Assembly: GCF_004193775.1 (NCBI RefSeq)
Contig: NC_041008.1
Coordinates: 42,751,136 to 42,815,135 of the forward strand
DNA: 64,000 nt
Reading direction: 5' to 3'
Origin: Glycine soja
Taxonomy: Eukaryota; Streptophyta; Magnoliopsida; Fabales; Fabaceae
Every line of letters starts with the position of its first letter. The stretch's first letter is position 1. This document shows, piece after piece, positions 56,879 through 64,000 of this stretch. The notes beneath the pieces were generated by a model. It was not told the origin of the DNA. It made no database searches and saw only the letters and a list, made by a program, of their open reading frames with translations. A program made the position numbers and the translations under genes.

Positions 56879-56974
56879 GAAGAAGATAAAAAGTGTCAAG
56901 GACAAAGTTTTGTAAATAATGAAATAGATTCGGATGACACCGATGAAGAAGCCCAAACAGTTTTATAACTGTTT

Positions 56975-58178
56975 TACAAAGTTGTAATCGATTACCATGG
57001 GCATGTAATCGATTACCAATGTTTTTGAACGTTGGATTTCAAATTTCAAGAGTCACAACTTGTGATAAAACATTTTTAAACTTGTGTAATCGATTACACA
57101 ATATTGGTAATCGATTACCAGTGTTTCTAAACGTTGATTTTCAAATTTAAACATAAAGAGTCACATTTGTTGATGTGTAATCAATTACACTATAATGATA
57201 ATCGATTACCAGTGACTGGTTTTGAAAAATAAATTGTCAAAAGTCACAATTCATAAAGTGACTAGTTTCTGAAGATTTTTTAAGAGTCGCAACTTTTAAA
57301 GTGACTAGTTTTTTAATAAATTGCCAAGAGTCACAAGTTTTAACTTGAGCCATCAAATGATTATAAATATGTGACCATGACACGAATTTTAAAGAGAGAG
57401 ATTTCTTTCATTCATTCAAAACATTCTTCTAAGAGTTTTTGTTCAATACTTGCTTTGTCAAGAAAAGTTCATTGGTCAAAAACTTGTGTTATTCTAGTTT
57501 TTCTTCTTCTTCATTCCTTCTCTCTCTTGCTAAAAGAATTCAAAGACCTAACCGTTTGAAAATTCTTTTGATTCCCTAAACAAAGAATTCAAAGAACTAA
57601 CCGTCTGAGAATTCTTTTGATTCCCCAAACAAAGAATTCAAAGAACTAACCGTCTGAGAATTCTTTGCCTAAACACTGAATTCAAAGAACTAGCCGTCTA
57701 AGGATTATGTGTAAGAAGCAGATAGCTTCTTGGTTGTAATAGTGAACACAAGGGAGGGTACATCCTTTGTGGTTCGCTTCAAGTAGAGGATACATATACT
57801 TGGTTGTTCAAAGAGGACAAGGGAGGGTACATCCTTTGTGACTCTTTGCTTGTAAAGGATTTTACAAGGTTATTAGAAATCTCAAGAACCGTGAGTTGCT
57901 TGGGGACTGGATGTAGGCACGGATCGTTGCCGAACCAGTATAAATCTTGTGTTTGCTTTCTTCTTCCCTACACTCTTTACTTTTCTGCTGTGCACTTTTT
58001 ATTTCCGCTTTACTTTTTGTCTAAATTATTGTTACTGTTCTTTACTTTGTCATAACTTAGTAGTAAAGCCTAATTGAATCTAGTAACATTAAGAAGGATA
58101 AATTTTAATTAGTCAAAACACATTCATAATTAATTCAACCCCTCCTTTTTAATTATTCCAAGGTCACTTGTTCCAACA
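56975..58178 (+). repeat. 5'-truncated LTR unit with paired palindromes
   Basis: Collinear with the unit at 50607-52094 from its palindrome region onward (GTAATCGATTACCATGGG at about 56982), through a TATAAATATG box near 57363, to the CACTTGTTCCAACA end at 58178. It differs by a 49-bp tandem array (57536-57700) and a duplicated GGGAGGGTACATCCTTTGTG block (57755 and 57823). Confidence 0.8.
57536..57700. repeat. 49-bp tandem array, about 3.5 copies, in the LTR unit
   Basis: AGAATTCAAAGAACTAACCG or a variant starts near 57536, 57585, 57634 and 57679. Confidence 0.85.
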
Positions 58179-60930
58179 GTAACAAACTTCCCATAAAAGA
58201 AGAAACCCACCTTTCATCAGTGAGATAGATTTTACTCTTAAACACACTTTTAAACTTTCTCACCTGAAATTCAAACACACTAAATTGGTTTAGTGTTTGG
58301 ACTTTTCAAACATAGGTTTGTCTAATAAACTCAATCTTGGTGGTATATTTAGTTTCCCTTCAAAATATGTTAGCACATTAACATTTAGCCTAAAATTAAG
58401 TTTCAATTGAAAGCAATATTAATATTATTTTTGCAAGCTCAATTTATAAAATAAAGTTAATTCAAATTTAAGTTTGATAGCTTTAATTTAATGATTAATT
58501 ATTAATTTAATTTTTATTTATTTATTTAGAATATTCAATTGTTTTTTCTATTTTCTGAAAGTTTCAATAAGTTCTTTTATTTTTTTAAAATGCTAAATAT
58601 GTTCCTATATTTTTTAAAAAGGCCTATTGTAGTCTTTTTTTTTAATGTTACTTGTAACTTAACGCGGTCAACATCAAGCGGACAAAAAGATCACATTTAA
58701 GCATTTTTAAAAAAAAAATAAAGAATCACATTGAAATATTTTTAAAAAATAAAAATAATTTCGAAATAGAGAAGCCTGACTAAACTTTTTAAATAAATAA
58801 ATGGATTATTTTAATAATTAAAGCTTAATTTAGACATGTATCTATTTGCGGTACTAGAAAACAGCGGACATCTTTGACTACCATTGACTTGGAAAAGAAA
58901 AGGGACAGTGTGGTGGACTCCACCTTCATTAATAAATAATTTCTAAAAATCTTTCCTTATTTACATATGTTTTGTTCTTTTGTGAACAATCGACTTAGAG
59001 AAAGGAGCCATACGAATACAAATGGACAAGGATTGAAGTACAACATAACATGCATGTGAATTGTAGAGTAAAAATACAGTGACATTTACAGATTCAGAAA
59101 AAAAAAAAGCGATACATTATTTGCAAGTAAATACAATGACGATGACATACGAAAGAACTCTATACATGGTTCTATATCTAGTATGGGTTTCCAATAAAAT
59201 TTTGAAAAGATATTTTGACAAGACAAAGTTGTCAGATAATTTGGATTTGCGGGTGGGGATGGATAAACACATAGAAGTATGGGTATTTGCCATTTTATAC
59301 ACATTTTATAAGTCTTATGCCAGTACTACTAAAAGAGCAGTAGATTTTTGTTTTTTTAATGAAAAAATTATATTATATTATATAAGGCACAACCCAAACT
59401 TATAATACAGAGAAGTAGACTCCCATCTAATCAAGTTATTTGAAAAGGATAATATCAGTCCAACAAAACTTAGATTAAGTGTTACGGACAAAAAAAAAAG
59501 TTTAGTATATTTTTAGTTCCTTACATTTAAATTTTTTTAATTTTTTAAATTAAAATTTTTTTAGTCTTTTAAACTTGTAAAATGTTTTTTTTTTCTCTTG
59601 ACGAATTTTCGGTAGTTTATTATATGTATAATTAGTGATAATTTTTTATTGCAGGAGAACTAAAATAAGCGTCTCATAAATTTAAAGTATTAAAAAATGC
59701 AATTTATAATTTAGGAGATTGACAAAATAAAGTTATAAATCTAAGGAACTAAAACTATTTTTAAGCCTTTCACCAATGACACTACATGAACCCTTCCCCT
59801 GGAATTAGAAATCAGAATTTCATAAGTTCGCTTAATCAGAGTAACTAGTCTCAACAATAATAAATCAGTTAGCAAGTATAGTTAGTGAGACTGAGTTTGT
59901 TAGATTAGTTAGCTTTCTATTGTAACTAACAAGCTTCCCTACCAAGCTTTCTTCTCACTTGTATATAAATATCATTGTTATTATTCAATAAAGTTGAGTT
60001 GCTGATTTTGATCATTTAACATTTTCATTGCTCGTTTATTTCCTCTCATGGCCGCGCATACCTTCAACGATTAGCAATATTCACTATATATAACGTGGAG
60101 GACAAATTAGCTATACTTCCTTCCCATCTCTGCTACCGTATCAGTCAAAAGCAATTAGCATCCCTCAACCCCCATTTTTCTCGAGGCAATTGTTTGGATT
60201 CCAACTTTGGCATCCACTCACTTTAGTAATTAACGTGATAAATTATTGCCCACAGCTGGTCAGAGACATACATGTTGCTTTTCAGAATCACGTGGTATGA
60301 TAAGAAGAAAATAAGAAAAAAAATGAAACTAATTTTTTATAAGTAGCTTATATATTAAAAATAATAATCATTTAAAGAATTTATATGAAAAAATTATAAA
60401 TTAATTTATGCATAAATTAATCTTAACATTTAAAAAGTTTAATTTATTTTTTTTTTATTTTTTTCTTCTAAAAATACATCTGAAAAGAAATTTATTCAAC
60501 CCAATATTAAAAGAATGCGTTCTATGCACGGCATAGGAGGTGTCTGCAGTAAAAGCACCATAATATCTGTAGCAATTACATTTGAGAAGCTGTTTTGTTT
60601 TTTCGCTCTCGTTTCAAGTCTCGAATTCGAATATAGATGCTATTTGTATTGGGAGCTGGTTTTATTAATAGAAAATTGGGGGTTAAGAACCAGCATACGG
60701 CTTCTTGTTATTGACCAAGTTTGGGGCACACCTTTTGCTAAATGTAATGTTCACTCTTTCCCTAACTTTTTTGTGGTCAATCAACGTATATTTTTATTTT
60801 TTCTTCTTCTTGAGTTTTAGTCCTTTCCGATCTATCATTTACTAGTTATTACATGTTTTTGCCTGAAAATCAAGAAGTTTTTTTCATTGTTTTTTCCTAT
60901 ATTTAATCTTTGGAATTTTTCCTGAAAATC
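58179..60930. other. AT-rich intergenic DNA
   Basis: No gene. At 59898-60010 a piece starting TGTTAGATTAGTTAGC, with TATATAAATA and AATAAAG words, resembles a short copia solo LTR (low confidence). The 108-codon frame at 59079-59405 has no recognisable domain. Confidence 0.4.
60290..60490. mobile_element. Degraded MITE of the 23199/32775 family
   Basis: GAAGAAAATAAGAAAAAAAA then TGAAACTAATTTT at the left is mirrored by AAAAAAATAAATTAAAC and TTAGAAGAAAAAAAT read from the right. The inner arms include ATAAGTAGCTTAT. Confidence 0.5.
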
Positions 60931-61379
60931 GAGTATGTTTGGATAGAAAATTTTAATCGAGGAAAGTAATTTATCAGAGAATTTGAATTTCTGTAATTTA
61001 GAATTCATTGCTTGGATGTTTTTTTGTGAAGAATTTAAAATTTTGGAATTTTAAAACAGAATTTTAAACAACTAAAAATCTGGAATTTCAATTTCCTTCT
61101 AAAAGGTGAGAAATTGAAATTCTTTTCTTACAGTCTTCTTCAAGAAACACCCTATGAGATTGTGGAACATCGATCGGGTCTGAGCGTAGAGAAACACGTA
61201 TAACTAGCACACCAATCATATCTTTTCTTTTTTTCCTTCATTTTTTTTCACCCTCATAATTTTAACTTTTTTTATCCAAACACAAAATTTTGAAAATAAA
61301 AGAATTTCAATTGAAGTATTTAAAATTCTTAGAATTTTAAATTTCTCAGAATTTTAAATTCCTCCATCCAAACACACTC
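60931..61379. mobile_element. MITE with GAGTRTGTTTGGAT termini
   Basis: The left end GAGTATGTTTGGATAGAA and the right end read inverted, GAGTGTGTTTGGATGGA, are followed inward by AGAATTTAAAATT-rich arms that also pair. About 450 bp. The middle (61135-61250) is unrelated and less AT-rich. Confidence 0.75.
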
Positions 61380-61523
61380 TAAGGGAATTTCAATAGTACA
61401 TACGTTATTTGAAGCTTCCATCATATAAGAAATAAAGGGTTGTTTTCTAGTTACTGTGTAAGAAACTCAGGATTATTGGACTGAGAAGCATTGACATGGA
61501 TTGATGCACGCACAAGTACACAC

Positions 61524-61526
<3 letters not shown>

Positions 61527-61562
<36 letters not shown>
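61527..61562. repeat. (AT)n microsatellite
   Basis: An uninterrupted AT run of about 36 bp next to a short (CA)n. Confidence 0.95.
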
Positions 61563-61566
<4 letters not shown>

Positions 61567-61599
61567 ACTCATTGAAATTTGAATAGATTAATGTTAAGG

Positions 61600-62520
61600 T
61601 TGACTGTTATTAGGATGGGTTCAACGATCTCCTACATCGTATTTGTAGGTGTCCTCCACCACAGGAATGAGAGGGAGTTACCTGTAAAAGGGACTCCGAC
61701 GTTCAAGTAAATATGTGAGTGAGTTAAAAATAGATGGAAAATAAAGGTAAAACCTGATTATTTGTAACATTGAACGGGAGCCTTGGGTCCTTGATTGTCC
61801 GGGGGTGGGGGGTTGTTATAGTAGCATAACAACTCTATAGATAATTCATGGCCACTAGATAAGTAGGTACCTACAATTTGATAAACAAATAATAATCTTA
61901 TCATTAAAATTCAAACATATATAAGTAGCTTGTCAGCCCAACCACTCGGCTGTTGAGCGAGTAGTGTCTATGCTCTTGTACTAGAGCTAACGAGGAGGGC
62001 TAACGTGTACATTTTAACGCCACATCACTTGCCATATCAATTTGTGGACCCTGAACAATACATAAGTCCGGCAAGCTCTGAGTTTAACTTGTTGCCAAAA
62101 GAGGTTGTTCAATGTTGAGGGTGATAACCTTGACAAATTTTAGGGGTAGCAGGCTTGTCAAGCCCCCCAACCTGGACAAATGTTATCTAGGTTAAAATGG
62201 ATAGATTGTCTAGGGTAAGCGTGTTTTTCATCCCTTCGAGTAGAGTCTAGTGTTCTTATGTGAGAAGCCCCTGTATTTGACAATTTTGACATTTCTGACT
62301 GTTAGAAAGAGCATTGAAGAAAGATGTTTTGTTTTACTTTAAGGTGGGCGCGTGTTATGCATGCATGTTGCTTTTGTACATGTGTCACTCTACGAGAGGG
62401 CACGTCTTAAAGACGCGTTATGTGGTTTGGTGGGGGTTACGTCGTTGCATGGGTTTTTAGAGTGTCGTTTCAACTCCTGTCAGTTATCGAAAGGTCGCAT
62501 TGTCATTTAAATGGGGTGTA
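61600..62520 (-). repeat. Probable 3' LTR region of a Tat-type gypsy element
   Basis: GC-richer than its surroundings and contains CACAGGAATGAGAGGGAG and GGGACTCCGACGTTCAAG, wording I recall from legume gypsy LTRs. It sits where the 3' LTR of a - strand Tat element with an antisense ORF should be. Exact ends were not found. Confidence 0.4.
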
Positions 62521-62539
62521 CATTAGGTTTTCGTCATCA

Positions 62540-64000
62540 TCATGCTTAAGCACCTCTTTTGCCTTTGTCTTTGCAACATGCCCCGATTGTCGCATTCTTC
62601 ACAACTTCGGCCAAATGCTATCTGGATTTGTTGGACCTTTTCTCTATGTTTCCTTCATTCGATTTTCTTCGTCATTCCAGGTATTCCTCATTCTCGACAA
62701 TGTCTTCTATTTTTGGTTCCGCATTAGGTGTAGGTGGAAGCAATTTCGGGTGTTCCATCCAACAACCCATGGTGGAATGGGAAGTGGTTCTCATTGGTGA
62801 TTACTCATTGGAGGAATCACCTCATGAGGCTTCTGACAGCGAGTCCTCCTTCTTCAAGAGGTTGATGAAGCCGAGTCATGTCAGCGAGGGTAGCTCCTGA
62901 CCCCATGAAGGGGTAGAGCCCTTTATTGCTGCTCTGGAAGAAGAACTTTCGGCGACTACTACAAGAGGTAACGGAGGTGAAGTTAGGATTTTTCCTCAAA
63001 ACAGGCGTCATTGTGGTATCGAAGCGCCTTCGTCCCCTCCCTTTGTTGTTGGTTTCAAATGGGTGAAGGACGATGTTCTAAGGTATTTCTCCTCGATAAC
63101 ATCCTCAATGGGCTCTATGGCACCAACTTGAGCTGGCCAAGCCGGGCAACTCCCGTAAGATGATTGTCCTAGTTTGTAGGAAGGACGAGTTTTTATTCAT
63201 GTGTGATGGTTCAGGCTGTTGACCCTTCTTCTAAGTCTACTGCTACATGTTTGAGGTTTTGAACTTGACTTTTCCGCTACACACCTTCCAATTTGCCCTC
63301 CTAAAGCGCTTGAACGTAGCTTCTTCCCAAATTCATCCTAATGGCTAGGCGATGGTAAGGGCCTTTGAGGTCCTGTGTCCATTCTTCAATATCAGATCCA
63401 ACGTGCCTATGTTCCTCTACTTCTTTGAAATGAAGTTGACTGGGAAGATTGGTTGGGTGTTGTTGAGCAGTGTGTCCAAGAAGATGTTCGAGTTCAAGTC
63501 AAACGTGTTTCATATATTCAAGGACTGTTTCTTCAAGGTCAAGGCAACCAGTGTCATCGCTGATAAGTTTCCACTGATGCATGATTGGAATATGGAACCT
63601 CGTTTCCCCTTTTACTAGCAATCGGACCCCAAGAGGTTCAAGTCCTTCGATGAGCGTCTAATGTCTTCAGAGGAGAGGACAAACATGGCTATCTTGGAAT
63701 GATTGCCAACCTCACTTGACGCACGTGCCATCCTGTCTTTACCTTTGGCAAGCGACCCCCTTACTGTTCTGGATGGTAAATGTCTTGACTATTTCTCTTT
63801 TGCGTTTGTTTAGTATAACTTTGTCATTTCTGATTTTTGAATGGTGGCCCTTGGTAAAACATGTTGGACCTACTGGAGATGATATACATCCTCTTACCTC
63901 GTCATTCCTAAGCCTTCTGCTAGGGAAGGAGGTCAAACTAAAGCCAGAGTCAACCCTCCTCGAGCTTTTGAAGCTGATGAGGAAGAAGTTTTTAAGGTTA
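62540..64000 (+). pseudogene. Antisense extra ORF of a second Tat element (Transposase_28/gypsy-type), runs off the window
   Basis: Translated across several frameshifts, the + strand shows an acidic Ser-rich N-terminal part (62700-62900) and then, from about 63250, a globular block LNLTFPLHTFQFALLKRLNV, AMVRAFEVLCPFFNIRSNVP, FFEMKLTGKIGWVLL and FPLMHDWNMEPRFPFY. This is the conserved domain of putative gypsy-type transposon proteins (PF04195). It then continues SDPKRFKSFDERL to the edge. It is the same gene type as at 3850-5025, which preserves the opposite (C-terminal) end. Pol of this element would lie right of the window. Confidence 0.75.

Noticed and set aside
59079..59405. 108-codon frame on the + strand
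   Set aside because: Rich in residues favoured by AT-rich DNA, starts in an A-run, and has no recognisable domain or gene context.

Overview
The window is nuclear DNA of a flowering plant, most likely a legume of the soybean group (Glycine or a close relative). The evidence is: AT-rich sequence, genes split by canonical GT-AG introns, plant-specific gene families, and LTR families full of the TAATCGATTA-type palindromes that I associate with soybean repeats. I see no bacterial operon, CRISPR array, tRNA or rRNA gene. The species call is inference; the gene calls rest on exon-by-exon translation with splice phases checked by hand.

Layout. (1) 28-1676: the 3' half of a Raf-like ILK/VIK-type protein kinase gene on the + strand, running in from the left edge. 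(2) 3.4-8.7 kb: a decayed Ty3/gypsy element of the Tat lineage on the - strand, with pol, a tandem-repeat spacer and an antisense extra ORF. (3) 9983-12483 (-): a complete four-exon p24-delta cargo receptor gene. (4) 12.5-22.3 kb: AT-rich intergenic DNA with a long-TIR element, LTR units, an in-frame 51-bp minisatellite and MITEs. (5) 22876-29308 (+): a complete eight-exon O-fucosyltransferase gene. (6) 29840-33514 (-): a complete six-exon chloroplast Rubisco LSMT-type SET-domain methyltransferase gene. These two genes are convergent, with stop codons 531 bp apart, and their introns hold several MITEs, a SINE and TRIM-like pieces. (7) 35-41 kb: a split Ty1/copia pol remnant and a hAT transposase pseudogene. 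(8) 43.4-54.2 kb: a MULE wreck of about 10.8 kb (- strand) with FAR1-like DNA-binding, MULE transposase, SWIM-like and OTU-protease-like segments, broken by three LTR-type insertions, one carrying a further nested LTR. (9) 55.47-56.97 kb: a fragment of an endogenous plant pararetrovirus with two overlapping reading frames, cut by an LTR unit. (10) 58-64 kb: AT-rich spacer with MITEs, then a second Tat-type antisense ORF running off the right edge.

The four host genes do not form a pathway: one signals (kinase), one sorts ER/Golgi cargo (p24), one is a Golgi-type glycosyltransferase and one modifies chloroplast proteins. The rest is an accessory landscape of nested mobile elements, from which several insertion events can be ordered.
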